Positions 42,603-51,243 are shown, counted from the stretch's first letter. The stretch is 64,000 bases of DNA from Pseudodesulfovibrio sp. zrk46 (GCF_012516435.1 NZ_CP051216.1:1242001-1306000); one strand, 5' to 3'. Numbers and translations: made by a program. The notes: generated by a model not told the origin, from the sequence alone.

Positions 42603-43865
42603 CTACGAACCTTTCGGCTCATCGTGCGGACCGATCAGCAACTTGAAGCGGATCCCGGTTTCGTTATCCTCGTATCCCGACGGCGGAATTCTAATTATGC
42701 CCTTGCCGCCAGATAATGTGACATTGAGAGGTGGTAGCAATGCTCCTTTGATCTCAATCAGGTCCTTCCCCAAATTGGCTGCTGTCCATGTATTCTCCCC
42801 AATGGCTTTGGCCACCCGATCCGGCAGCGTGATGAGTTCAGTCTGGCTGAACATGGGCCAGGCAAAGTCGACGTCCTTGGTTGGACGAAGCAGGGAAGGA
42901 GGGCGGCCCTGTATGCGGTGCTCCTCAACTTCTCCAGTGCTCACCATGTTTTGCAGAATAATCATATTCTCTTCTGCGAAAATCCTCTGCTCGTCCTTTT
43001 CCATGGCCAGAACCACCTTGTAGCGTTCAATCTCGGACCAGTAGTACCTTTCTTTGGCACGAGCAGTAGGCAAATACACATTGATACTCATAAGCAGGGT
43101 GGCCACCACAAACGATGCAATGAATTGACTGGTCCAGACGGAACACTTACCGATCCTTTCCCCGCCCTTGGCGTATAGCACCCAACAAAGAGCAAGGACG
43201 GCAGTTATCGGCAGTATCGCCATCTTGCCCAGTTCGTGCAGCGCCAATGGCATGAGCCAGTGCGTTCCATAATAATGCCAAAAGATTCCAGTCAGTAAAG
43301 CTACGATGATAAAGAACACAGTTCTGTATTGATCCATCTTCCTGAGCAGAGGCATTACGAGAAGCTTGAGGAAGGGTAGGGAAAGCAAGCCAAGGCCAAG
43401 GGCAAGCCAAGGCTCCGTGAGCGTCATCAGCATTGCCGCACCCAGAAATGACGCATTGGCTAACAGGAACCACACATACAACGGCCGGAGGATTGGCACG
43501 GCAGCGAGCAATCCGACAGCGATTATCGCCCCGATATAGTAAGGGAATCCGAAGAAGACATAATAGGGCACGCCTTGAATCCCGCCACGCCCCCAGCAGA
43601 GCATCCCAAACAGCGCGGCAAGGCCGATGAAAGAAGGCATATACTGTTTCAGGAATACACGGATGTCATATCCTTCCACCTTTTTCTCGGAAGGCAGACG
43701 GAAGTATTCGGCGCAGAAGATGATAATAAGAAAGATGGAAGTAACGCTTGGCGCGGCCATTATTCCCCATGTGTTCAACTGCAGGGATCTTCCACCAACA
43801 AAAAAGTGCACGAAAAGAGCAGCAATGACAAAAGCCAACGCGTATAGAGAGAGGATTGCCTTCAT
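42603..43865 (-). CDS. Polytopic membrane protein of unknown function
   Basis: A 420-residue protein with about nine or ten membrane helices (residues 1-300) and a soluble C-terminal region of about 120 residues with proline-rich turns. The start is ATG at 43865 (MKAILSLYALAF); another ATG ten codons upstream is possible. Phe/Tyr/Leu content is high and codon use is more AT-rich than in neighbours. I do not recognise the family. Confidence 0.75.
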   Translation of the reverse strand: MKAILSLYALAFVIAALFVHFFVGGRSLQLNTWGIMAAPSVTSIFLIIIFCAEYFRLPSEKKVEGYDIRVFLKQYMPSFIGLAALFGMLCWGRGGIQGVPYYVFFGFPYYIGAIIAVGLLAAVPILRPLYVWFLLANASFLGAAMLMTLTEPWLALGLGLLSLPFLKLLVMPLLRKMDQYRTVFFIIVALLTGIFWHYYGTHWLMPLALHELGKMAILPITAVLALCWVLYAKGGERIGKCSVWTSQFIASFVVATLLMSINVYLPTARAKERYYWSEIERYKVVLAMEKDEQRIFAEENMIILQNMVSTGEVEEHRIQGRPPSLLRPTKDVDFAWPMFSQTELITLPDRVAKAIGENTWTAANLGKDLIEIKGALLPPLNVTLSGGKGIIRIPPSGYEDNETGIRFKLLIGPHDEPKGS

Positions 43866-43973
43866 ATCACAGGACCTTGGATATGAAGCAGCCATGAGCA
43901 GAGCGGTTTTTCTATAACTCTTTTCCGAAGACGAGCGCAAGACTTTCGCGTGTAAATCCGCTACACACTCCCC

Positions 43974-44159
43974 ATGGGCATTCTTCTCAAAATCATCATC
44001 ATTCTCGGCCTGATCTTCCTGATCACCGGCATGTTCACCAAATCCAAGGCAGAACGGGTGGAACGACGCAACAAGACCACCAATATGCTGCTCATCATCA
44101 TTGTGGTGTTGCTTGCCGTGTCCATTGGCATCAACCTCTACTCCCGGTTCGGCTCCTAA
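43974..44159 (+). CDS. Small two-helix membrane protein
   Basis: A 61-residue protein with helices at about 3-21 and 37-55 joined by a basic loop (TKSKAERVERRNKTTN). No strong ribosome-binding site is visible. Its TAA stop is followed at once by the GTG of the radical SAM gene, so the two are probably coupled. Confidence 0.65.
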   Translation: MGILLKIIIILGLIFLITGMFTKSKAERVERRNKTTNMLLIIIVVLLAVSIGINLYSRFGS

Positions 44160-45521
44160 GTGACACGCCCTGCCCATCCACATATCGGCTGGTCCGGCAA
44201 CCCGGACGGCCCCCGAATTTTAGGTATCAATCCGTGGATCACGGACTTCGCGGCCTTCAACGTCTGGTCGCGCCCGGTGGGGCTGCTGGCCTGCCTGTCC
44301 ATGCTGCGCGACGCTGGCGCATCCGTGGCCCTCATGGACTGTCTGGACCGCACATGGGAGGACGTGACCTGGCCCAAGCCGGGCAAGTACGCCACAGGCC
44401 ACTATCCCAAGGAAGAGCTGCCCCTGCCTGCCGGGCTGGAGTTCATGGACCGACGCTATTCCCGCTACGGGCTGCCCCGTGAGCTGGTGCGCGAAGCGCT
44501 GGCTGCGCTGGACCCGATCCCGGACGCGGTCATGGTCACGTCCATCATGACCTACTGGTATCCCGGCGCGCTGGATATTCTGGATATCGCCGCTGAACTC
44601 TGGCCGGAGGTGCCGCGCTACCTCGGCGGCAACTACGCCACCCTCTGCACGGCCCACGCAGAGAAGCACGCCGATGCGAACTTCATCCAGCAAGGCACAC
44701 TGGAAACCCCGGCCAACTGGGGCGCGTTCTGGAACAGCCTCGGCCACCCGGTGCCGCCTGTCCCGGCCAATGCCGGACTCTCGCTGGCCCTTGATCTATA
44801 CAACGACCCGCTCTACGCCCCGATCCTCGGCTCGCGCGGCTGCCCGTTCACCTGCGACTACTGCGCGTCCCACGCGCTCTACCCGAATTTCACACAGGGC
44901 GAACCGGACGCCATCTACCACTCACTGCGCGCCGAATACGACCGCGGCGTGCGCGACTTCGCCTTCTACGACGACGCACTGCTGGTGAACCCGGACCGCT
45001 GGCTCTGGCCGCTGCTGGACCGCATTCAGGCCGACGACCTCGACCTGCGCTTGCACACGCCCAACGCCATGCACATCCGCCGCCTCTCCACAGACGTCTG
45101 CCAACGCCTTCGGGCGGCAGGCCTGCACACGGTACGCCTTGGCCTCGAAACCACGGATTTCGACAACCGCAACGATGTGAAGCTAACCCGCTCAGAGTGG
45201 GAATCCGGCGCGCAGAACCTTGTGGATGCGGGCTATGATCTGGACGACATCGGCGTCTACATTCTCTTCGGCCTGCCGAACCAGAACCTCGACAATGTGC
45301 AACAGGCCATCGACCACGTACGCGCCTTCGGCTTCCGGCCGCACCTGGCGCACTACACGCCTATCCCCGGCCCCCCCATGTTCCATGAGGCGGTCAAGGC
45401 ATCATCCCACCCCATTGCTGAAGAGCCGCTCTTCCAAAACAACTCCATCTGGCCCTGCGTCCCCGGCGGATTCACATGGGACGAAGCCAGACGCTGGAAA
45501 CAACGCCTGCACGGGAAATAG
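44160..45521 (+). CDS. B12-binding-domain-type radical SAM protein
   Basis: A 453-residue protein. The N-terminal half resembles a cobalamin-binding Rossmann domain (VGLLACLSMLRDAGASVALMD; DAVMVTSIMTYWYPGALDIL; RYLGGNYATL). The radical SAM core has CPFTCDYC (about residue 230) and GVYILFGLPNQ. The start is GTG at 44160, immediately after the previous stop. Such proteins often do methylations or rearrangements, but I see no conserved DxHxxG motif for tight B12 binding and the substrate is unknown. Confidence 0.85.
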   Translation: MTRPAHPHIGWSGNPDGPRILGINPWITDFAAFNVWSRPVGLLACLSMLRDAGASVALMDCLDRTWEDVTWPKPGKYATGHYPKEELPLPAGLEFMDRRYSRYGLPRELVREALAALDPIPDAVMVTSIMTYWYPGALDILDIAAELWPEVPRYLGGNYATLCTAHAEKHADANFIQQGTLETPANWGAFWNSLGHPVPPVPANAGLSLALDLYNDPLYAPILGSRGCPFTCDYCASHALYPNFTQGEPDAIYHSLRAEYDRGVRDFAFYDDALLVNPDRWLWPLLDRIQADDLDLRLHTPNAMHIRRLSTDVCQRLRAAGLHTVRLGLETTDFDNRNDVKLTRSEWESGAQNLVDAGYDLDDIGVYILFGLPNQNLDNVQQAIDHVRAFGFRPHLAHYTPIPGPPMFHEAVKASSHPIAEEPLFQNNSIWPCVPGGFTWDEARRWKQRLHGK

Positions 45522-45554
45522 CCACAAATAGAATAGGTATCTTAAGCCTCAGCA

Positions 45555-45673
45555 GTGAGGCTTTCGAGAGTGGTGCAGCTGCAAGGCGACGGGCACGAGG
45601 GAACCGGAGGCGTAGCAACGCTACGGTGAGGATTCACTCGTCGCCCGGCAACGCAGCAGATGTGCCGCTATCG
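45555..45673. repeat. Terminal hairpin repeat interrupted by an 89-bp repeat (family C)
   Basis: GTGAGGCTTTCGAGAGTGGTG (45555-45575) continues at 45665 with CCGCTATCGG. The uninterrupted form is at 47647-47682. The 89-base interruption (45576-45664) contains CTGCAAGGCGACG, the palindrome GCGTAGCAACGCTACG and CGTCGCCCGGCAACGCAGCAG-like ends, and GTG is repeated at both junctions. The unit lies at the 3' end of the gspN-like gene. Confidence 0.65.
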
Positions 45674-45684
45674 GAAGCCGGGAG

Positions 45685-46428
45685 CTACCAAACAGCTTCG
45701 GCTAACGTCCCTTCTGTTTCGTAGGGGAATGTCTTCTGACCGATGGTCATCTGACCGGCAATCTTGAAGTTGGTAGAGTAAATGTTGGTGGGATCAAGAC
45801 GACCTGTTCCGGCAGCCTTGAGGGTGATGGGCTTACCCATGGAGAAATCGCGGATCTCCATGTCGGCACCTTTGATCTCTGCGGTAAAGGCGAGATCCTC
45901 GATAGACTTCTCGCCCGGCAACAAGAGCTGCTGCGAACGAATGTCGATCCAACCGTTGCGAGGCAATTGGGACCCGGCAGGCATGAACAGATTGCCAGCT
46001 ACCCGAACCACACCCTTGAAATCCGCGCCGCCGAGCAGCGAAGTGAGATTCAGATCACCCTCGAACTCGAAAGAGCCGTTCTGGAAGAGATCCAGTTCAC
46101 ACTGGGGACCGCCGGTGTCGAGACGAACGTGGGCAAGCGGCGAAAAGCCGACTTTGACGTAGGCCTGCCGGAAGGCAAGACTGCCGGGCGTATCGGCCAC
46201 GGTGATCTTGAGATTGGTAACGCGGAAGCTGAGCGGGCCGTCGCGGTCAATGGCATCCCATCGCAGCCCGATGGTGGGCAGACTCTCATCCACCGAAGCG
46301 AGGGCGGAGGCCCAGATCTTGTTCCACGGCATGAACAGGGCAATGCCGATCAGGAAGCCGAACAGCACCAGAAAAAGACGGGCCAGAATGCGGCCGGGGA
46401 GCGAGGAGACTTGCTGATAATGCGCCAT
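45685..46428 (-). CDS. gspN: Type II secretion GspN-like protein
   Basis: A 247-residue inner-membrane protein with one N-terminal helix (about 13-33) and a periplasmic beta-rich domain, matching the GspN layout: GIALFMPWNKIWASAL, then RDGPLSFRVTNLKITV and ADFKGVVRVAGNLFMP. It is the last gene of a three-gene set with GspM- and GspL-like proteins. In T2SS these form part of the inner-membrane platform; the secretin, ATPase and pseudopilins are not nearby. Confidence 0.7.
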   Translation of the reverse strand: MAHYQQVSSLPGRILARLFLVLFGFLIGIALFMPWNKIWASALASVDESLPTIGLRWDAIDRDGPLSFRVTNLKITVADTPGSLAFRQAYVKVGFSPLAHVRLDTGGPQCELDLFQNGSFEFEGDLNLTSLLGGADFKGVVRVAGNLFMPAGSQLPRNGWIDIRSQQLLLPGEKSIEDLAFTAEIKGADMEIRDFSMGKPITLKAAGTGRLDPTNIYSTNFKIAGQMTIGQKTFPYETEGTLAEAVW

Positions 46429-46437
46429 GGTCGTCTC

Positions 46438-46935
46438 CTAGCGGGCGAGGACGAAATGCGCGTCAGCCAAACGCGGATCGTCGGGGTTGCGGGTGATGGA
46501 ACAATCGGGCGTCTGCAGGCTGGCCCGGTTGCGTAACGCTTCCATGAAATTGATGAGTTTGGACAGGGACAGTCGCTCAAAGGTTACTTGAATGCCTTCG
46601 GTGTCCTCATCCAGCTGGGTGGAGCGGATGGAAACGAGATTGCCTTCGATGAGCAGGTCATCGATGATGGACCAGGCGGCCTCTTCCACCGGCAGATGGG
46701 CGAGGTTACCCTGATGGGCCCGCAGGGCAAGGGTTTCTTCCACCATGGGAGCAACGCGGCCATACTGCTCTTTGGCCTCGGAGATGCGCTGCTCCAGCGA
46801 CCCGGAAAACAACTTCAGGCCCACGGAAAGGCTCAAGGTGCCGATGATCGTGCCCATCAGCATCATCTTGAAAAAGCGATGCTGTGAGGCCATGGGCCAC
46901 GAGGACCAGAAATAGGTGCGTGTTTTCTTGCCCAT
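46438..46935 (-). CDS. Type II secretion GspM-like protein
   Basis: A 165-residue protein with one N-terminal helix (FFKMMLMGTIIGTLSLSVGL), a helical linker and a small ferredoxin-like C-terminal domain (IQVTFERLSLSKLINFMEAL), the GspM/PilO layout. It overlaps the GspL-like stop by one base (TAATG). Assignment rests on topology and neighbours. Confidence 0.6.
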   Translation of the reverse strand: MGKKTRTYFWSSWPMASQHRFFKMMLMGTIIGTLSLSVGLKLFSGSLEQRISEAKEQYGRVAPMVEETLALRAHQGNLAHLPVEEAAWSIIDDLLIEGNLVSIRSTQLDEDTEGIQVTFERLSLSKLINFMEALRNRASLQTPDCSITRNPDDPRLADAHFVLAR

Positions 46936-47435
46936 TACTTCTGCTCCACGATCAGGCTGAAGGTCAGACCGCCGAACACTTCTTCCTGCTTTTCCAGAGA
47001 AAAATAGTACTGCTCGTCATCAGTGATGGCATTGATGTAGTCGTCGAACTGTCCCACGTTGGGGCCGAAGAAACCGCGCGCCCGGCCGCGCTTGCCGTCA
47101 ATGGACAAGCCCTCCAGCCGCACACTCTCCACCGCAGGACGGCTCAACGCCGCCAGCACGCCCACAGGGTCCAATCCGATCTTGTTCGTGGCCGCCAGCT
47201 TGCCATACTCGAACTGCAACCGGCCAAAGGGCGAGTTGCCGATGTCGTCACCGAGAACCGACCGATAGAGCTTGTCCGTCTCGGCCTGAATCTGGTCCAG
47301 CTGCGCTTTGTTGTTGTAGTAGCGCAGCCCCTGACCACCAAGAATCAGGGCACAGATGATCACCACCCACACCAGGTTGCGGATGAACCTTTTCGACGCT
47401 GAGGCCGATTCCTTTGTATGATCAATGACAGCCAT
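46935..47435 (-). CDS. GspL-like periplasmic part only
   Basis: A 166-residue single-helix protein (WVVIICALILGG, about 23-34) with a coiled coil and a ferredoxin-like domain resembling the C-terminal part of GspL/PilN (LAALSRPAVESVRLEGLSIDG). The large actin-like cytoplasmic domain of GspL, which docks the GspE ATPase, is absent. It could be encoded separately or lost. Confidence 0.55.
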   Translation of the reverse strand: MAVIDHTKESASASKRFIRNLVWVVIICALILGGQGLRYYNNKAQLDQIQAETDKLYRSVLGDDIGNSPFGRLQFEYGKLAATNKIGLDPVGVLAALSRPAVESVRLEGLSIDGKRGRARGFFGPNVGQFDDYINAITDDEQYYFSLEKQEEVFGGLTFSLIVEQK

Positions 47436-47512
47436 GTCGCCTAACTACGCGAATCCTAAATACTGGGCAAGCAAGTGCATGCATATACAGACACCTCGCC
47501 GATGAGGCGCCT

Positions 47513-47600
47513 ATCGCTGCTGTCTTTATCCGTAACCCTCGAAGACTCGGGAACGGCTAAAGCAAGAATCTCCAAAACTTTTTTATCGCTCGCTTCGCTC
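47513..47600 (-). repeat. Dispersed repeat family B copy
   Basis: The 51-bp unit (47513-47563), AAGAATCTCCAAAACTTTT and CGCTCGCTTCGCTC, in the same orientation as 21059. It lies in the 250-base gap between the GspL-like gene and the HTH gene. Confidence 0.65.
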
Positions 47601-47646
47601 AAAGCCTTGCGCCCTCCAAATTCCACCCTCTTCAAAACCAACAACG

Positions 47647-47682
47647 TGAGGCTTTCGAGAGTGGTGCCGCTATCGAAAGCCG
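47647..47682. terminator. Hairpin repeat at the 3' end of the HTH gene
   Basis: GGCTTTCGA pairs with TCGAAAGCC around a 14-base loop, four bases past the stop at 47686. It is the uninterrupted version of the repeat at 45555. There is no T-run. Confidence 0.5.
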
Positions 47683-47685
47683 ACG

Positions 47686-48714
47686 CTAAACCTTATCCTT
47701 CATTTGTTTGAAGAACTCTTGGAGGAACTGGGAGGAGGTCTCCTTGCCATTCACATCCAAACGATCGAGCAGCACAACAAGGTTGCCGCGCGGCGTGGTG
47801 GTGGACATGAAGTAGAGCTCGTGGGTCTCCTGATTGGGAGCCTGCATGGTGAAAATCCAGTTCTCGTCCTGCCGACGCCAGTCAGAATGGGAAGAACCGC
47901 CCTCTTCGGCCTCGCGCACCAGAATCTCAACGAATCCGGACAGGGGCAAGCGACCGGGAACGCCCAGAAACTCGCCCTGCTCGTTCATGATGACGATGGG
48001 CGTATTGAGGAAGGCATCCGACGGACGCTCAAGGGAAGGACCCTTGTTCTCCTCCATCTTCTCAAAGGCGTAGGACTTGACCGTACCTTCCGGGCTCTTG
48101 ACGTTGATGATCTTGCGTTTGACCTTTTTCTCGGCCTTGGGCTCGGTCACCGGAGCAGCCTCTTGCGGGGCGGCTTCGGCGGCAGGAGCAGCCGCGGTGG
48201 CAGTTGGTTGAGCCGGAGCCTCGTTGAGCTTGTGGAGCACTTCGGCAAAGAGCTCGGAATTGCGGGATTCGAGATCGACAAGGGTGGTGACCGCATCCTC
48301 AAGCTTGGCAAGACGCTGGTTGGCCTTGGCCTGAGCCGTGGCCAGCGAGGCCATGCCCTGCATCATCTGCCCGGCGGTCTGGAAAAACTTCTCCATGTAC
48401 TCGGGATTGAGCACGCTGGAGGTCTGGGGCGCAGCCACAGCCGCGGCAGTAGGAGCCGCACCCTGACGGGGCGCAACTTTATATTCCTTAAAGTGCTGCT
48501 TTAAGACTTTGGCGGTTTCGTTGACAGACATGCCCTTATCAAAGCAGTCGCGGATCTTGAGACAGACGTCGCCCGCTTCCTTCTTGAAGCGGATGGGCTT
48601 TCCGCGTGTCAGGACCGGGATGAAACCGGGAAACTTGCGGCGGTAGCTCTTGATGGTGGTTTCGGAGACCGCGCACAGGGCGGCCAGTTCTTTATGCGTA
48701 TAGGTATCGACCAT
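47686..48714 (-). CDS. MerR-like HTH protein with Ala/Pro-rich linker
   Basis: A 342-residue protein. Residues 1-75 form a MerR-type winged HTH (YTHKELAALCAVSETTIKSYRR; PIRFKKEAGDVCLKIRDCFDKG). A coiled coil (about 110-165) and a low-complexity Ala/Pro/Glu linker (about 165-200) follow, then a basic KKVKRKI stretch and an unassigned C-terminal domain of about 120 residues. It looks like a DNA-binding regulator or chromosome-associated protein; its targets are unknown. A tandem 10-bp repeat lies in its likely promoter. Confidence 0.7.
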   Translation of the reverse strand: MVDTYTHKELAALCAVSETTIKSYRRKFPGFIPVLTRGKPIRFKKEAGDVCLKIRDCFDKGMSVNETAKVLKQHFKEYKVAPRQGAAPTAAAVAAPQTSSVLNPEYMEKFFQTAGQMMQGMASLATAQAKANQRLAKLEDAVTTLVDLESRNSELFAEVLHKLNEAPAQPTATAAAPAAEAAPQEAAPVTEPKAEKKVKRKIINVKSPEGTVKSYAFEKMEENKGPSLERPSDAFLNTPIVIMNEQGEFLGVPGRLPLSGFVEILVREAEEGGSSHSDWRRQDENWIFTMQAPNQETHELYFMSTTTPRGNLVVLLDRLDVNGKETSSQFLQEFFKQMKDKV

Positions 48715-48913
48715 GATAATTGCTCATTCGGGGTGTTGCGGAGGCGGCGAGCCGTGTGGCCAACTTGAGTTGGCGTGGACGCGCCCGGAGCCGGTTGTCC
48801 CAGACGCAGGACACGCGGCAAGGTTCCTGGGTGATAGTGCGGTTAATAGTGCTTTTCGTACCGAGCCTGACAATAACTTTCGTGGGCATGGAACCAAAGG
48901 CGAGCCGGATCAC
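48692..48913 (-). CDS. Possible leader ORF before the HTH gene
   Basis: A 73-codon frame with GTG start and a strong AAGGAGG five bases upstream. It overlaps the start of the HTH gene by 23 bases in another frame. The sequence is Arg/Leu-rich and matches no family, so it could be a chance frame. The ribosome-binding site is better than that of the HTH gene itself, which suggests translational coupling. Confidence 0.3.
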   Translation of the reverse strand: MIRLAFGSMPTKVIVRLGTKSTINRTITQEPCRVSCVWDNRLRARPRQLKLATRLAASATPRMSNYHGRYLYA

Positions 48914-49068
48914 ACAGTCCTCCTTGTTCTAAATCGTCACCAATCGTCACCCTTGTCAATCAAGGGTTTGTGAAGGAACGAAGCTTACCGGTTTATTATC
49001 TAGAAAACATCTAGAGGTCAAGCTGTGCACCGCCTTTTATAAGGTGCCAGACAAAAAGGCAAGACATG
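48914..49068. promoter_or_regulatory. Upstream region of the HTH gene with tandem 10-bp repeat
   Basis: On the minus strand TTGACA (48954-48959) is followed by two tandem copies of GGTGACGATT (about 48932-48951), one helical turn apart, right where a regulator would contact the promoter. The rest of the gap to 49068 holds no feature I recognise; TCTAGAAAACATCTAGA is a small inverted repeat near 49000. Confidence 0.35.
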
Positions 49069-49087
49069 CCCGGAGGGTCTCCGGGCA
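49069..49087 (-). terminator. Terminator of the lipoprotein pair
   Basis: GCCCGGAG-GGT-CTCCGGGC is a perfect 8-bp stem, 28 bases after the stop at 49116. On the minus strand TTGCCTTTTTG follows after a few bases. Confidence 0.6.
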
Positions 49088-49115
49088 GACTGAAATAGAG
49101 GGCTGTCCCGACGGG

Positions 49116-49496
49116 TTACAACCGGGATGTGATGGCGTTGTGAATGCGGCGGGCCGCGTCTTCCTGACCGAACAGACCGACGCGTACCGAAATTTCCGTG
49201 ATGTCCATACCCACGAGCTCCAGCGCGATGGTGACGGTGTCGCCGCCCATCTTGCCCTGAATCCGGGCCTCGGAGTTGTCCTTGCGTTCCTTGACGATGG
49301 GGATGCCCAGCTCACTGCACGCGGCCTTGCTGGCGGCGTAGGCGTTATCCAGCGAGGAATCGTAGCTGCCAACAGCGTCGCCGTTGACATAAGCGTACGT
49401 GCCCAAAGCTGCTCCACCGCCCACGATCACTGCGCCACAACCGGCGACGGACATCAGGAAAACGGAAAGCAGTGCTGCGGCAAGTACGATACGCAT
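49116..49496 (-). CDS. DUF3568-type lipoprotein
   Basis: A 126-residue protein with a lipobox SVAGC at about 16-20, followed by a glycine-rich VIVGGGAALGTYAYV segment and a small alpha/beta domain, as in the DUF3568 family. Function unknown. It starts three bases after the stop of the preceding lipoprotein gene. Confidence 0.8.
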   Translation of the reverse strand: MRIVLAAALLSVFLMSVAGCGAVIVGGGAALGTYAYVNGDAVGSYDSSLDNAYAASKAACSELGIPIVKERKDNSEARIQGKMGGDTVTIALELVGMDITEISVRVGLFGQEDAARRIHNAITSRL

Positions 49497-49499
49497 AGG

Positions 49500-50054
49500 C
49501 TAGTCCTCTTTTGGCGGGGTAAAGGCGATGACCTTCACGTCACTCTTGTTCACGGTAATGGCTTCGGTGCCAAAACCGGTGGAATCAAGGGTGGTGAAAG
49601 TAAAGGTATCCGGGCTGTCAGAACCGATGTAGATGCGGGCATCCTCAAAGACCAGCTGCTTGTCCTGGTTGGTGAGGATGACAAACGAATGAGGCCCGTT
49701 GAAGCTGATACCCTTCCAATATTGAAGGTCTTCCGTGCGGGTAAAGCTGAGTACCGTGGAAGAACGGCCGTTGAGCTTGCCGGTGATGTACAGATAGTAA
49801 TGCCCGCCAATGGGCTTCACACCGGACAGTTCCAGCACGCGGCCGTCGCTCATGTGCACTTCGCCAATGGGATCGGGCGGCAGATAATCCATCACGCTCT
49901 TCTCTTCAGTGGCAGGAGCGGCCTCGCCTTCTTCGGCGTTGGCGGTCTGTTCGGCGTTGGCGGTTTCGCCAGCCGGGTCAGTGGAAACATCCTCTTTACC
50001 GCCACAGGCAGTGAGGGTGACGAGCAACATCAATATAAACAATATGGTCCGCAT
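49500..50054 (-). CDS. Lipoprotein with acidic linker
   Basis: A 184-residue protein with lipobox TLTAC (13-17), then a low-complexity linker containing ANAEQTANAEEGEAA, then a beta-rich domain starting IGEVHMSDGRVLELSG. The family is not recognised. GGAGG lies upstream of the ATG. Confidence 0.75.
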   Translation of the reverse strand: MRTILFILMLLVTLTACGGKEDVSTDPAGETANAEQTANAEEGEAAPATEEKSVMDYLPPDPIGEVHMSDGRVLELSGVKPIGGHYYLYITGKLNGRSSTVLSFTRTEDLQYWKGISFNGPHSFVILTNQDKQLVFEDARIYIGSDSPDTFTFTTLDSTGFGTEAITVNKSDVKVIAFTPPKED

Positions 50055-50274
50055 GGATCCTCCGTATCAGTGTATGATTCCCGTTCCCTATCAGGTAACG
50101 CACCGGGAATCCAGCATTGGCGGGGGGCAATGACGCTTCAGAAGGTATTCACCCGCTCATCTTCCTGTGCTTTTTGTGCACAGTAATGTGCTTTGCATGG
50201 TTACAAAAATGAAAATATGCCTTTATAAACAAAAATATGTGTATTCACGTCAAAAAGAGGTGATAGAGCAGACT

Positions 50275-51243
50275 ATGTTCACACGCAAGCAGACCTTTGA
50301 ACTGCTCCAGTATGCGACGATTTTCGTTGGCGGCTATGCCCTTCTCTCCTACTTCGAGGCATTCGAGACCATATACGACTTTTCGCGTACGCACGAATCC
50401 TACGAGCTGGATGAGTTGTTTCTGACGATCCCGCTGCTCCTGCTTTGTGCAGCCATTTTCGCCTGGCGAAGGGTCCGTGATTTACGTCGGCAGCAGGCAG
50501 AGCTTCAGGCTTCGAAACACAAGTTGACCACGGCATATACCCACATTGAACAGCTCTCCCGATTCCGGGAGGAGTTCATATTCCGCGCATGCAGCGAAAT
50601 CAAGGAGCCCCTGGCCGGCGCTTCCTCAATACTGAAAATCCTGTCGTTACGCGCCAACCGGGAAGACCGTATGGCCATGAACGAAGTGGACTCCACGCTG
50701 GAGAATATGCATCTGCTGATCGATGACATCGCATCCTTTGCAGCCACGCCGGACGGGCTGGATCGAGACCAGAGCCACATGACCATATCCGAGATTTTCG
50801 ATTCGGTACGCCTTCTCACGAACATGCATACCGACATGAAAGGAGTCTCCTGCCACTTTGTCGCCGAAGAGGGGCTTTCCGATGCATTCGCCTGCGAATC
50901 CGGCGTCCTGCGTCTCGCCCTTGTGACCTTGGTGAACAACGCCATCAAGCATACCGACACCGGCAGGATCACAGTCTATTCTTCCTTCCGCGCCGACAAG
51001 GATGGCTCGCTGACCTTTACCGTCACCGATACGGGCAAGGGCATCGAGCCCGAACGGCTCAACACCATTTTCGAACCTTACACGGCAAGTGAAACACTGC
51101 CGCAAAGCCTGCGCGACTGCTTCGGCATCGGCCTCCCCATGATATACCGACTGATCAAGGAAAACGGGGGCACTCTCTCTGTATCAAGCACCCCGGGACA
51201 AGGTTCGGAATTCGTCTTGACTGTTCCGGCCATGCCGGTGTGA
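50275..51243 (+). CDS. Histidine-kinase-like protein lacking the phospho-acceptor His
   Basis: A 322-residue membrane protein with two helices (about 10-28 and 48-64) around a short periplasmic loop, a coiled coil, a HisKA-like region and a HATPase_c domain. The H-box reads FRACSEIKEPLAG where kinases have a SHE[LI]RTPL motif, so Ser107 stands where the His should be. The ATP site is complete: NNAIKH (N), DTGKGI (G1), FEPY (F) and GIGLPM (G2). It may be a pseudokinase or act as phosphatase or scaffold. The start is ATG at 50275; a longer frame (50167) has no better ribosome-binding site. The EAL gene lies convergent to it. Confidence 0.8.
   Translation: MFTRKQTFELLQYATIFVGGYALLSYFEAFETIYDFSRTHESYELDELFLTIPLLLLCAAIFAWRRVRDLRRQQAELQASKHKLTTAYTHIEQLSRFREEFIFRACSEIKEPLAGASSILKILSLRANREDRMAMNEVDSTLENMHLLIDDIASFAATPDGLDRDQSHMTISEIFDSVRLLTNMHTDMKGVSCHFVAEEGLSDAFACESGVLRLALVTLVNNAIKHTDTGRITVYSSFRADKDGSLTFTVTDTGKGIEPERLNTIFEPYTASETLPQSLRDCFGIGLPMIYRLIKENGGTLSVSSTPGQGSEFVLTVPAMPV

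Noticed and set aside
21059-47600. CRISPR array
   Set aside because: The repeats are kilobases apart in both orientations and show no regular spacers; no cas gene is present.
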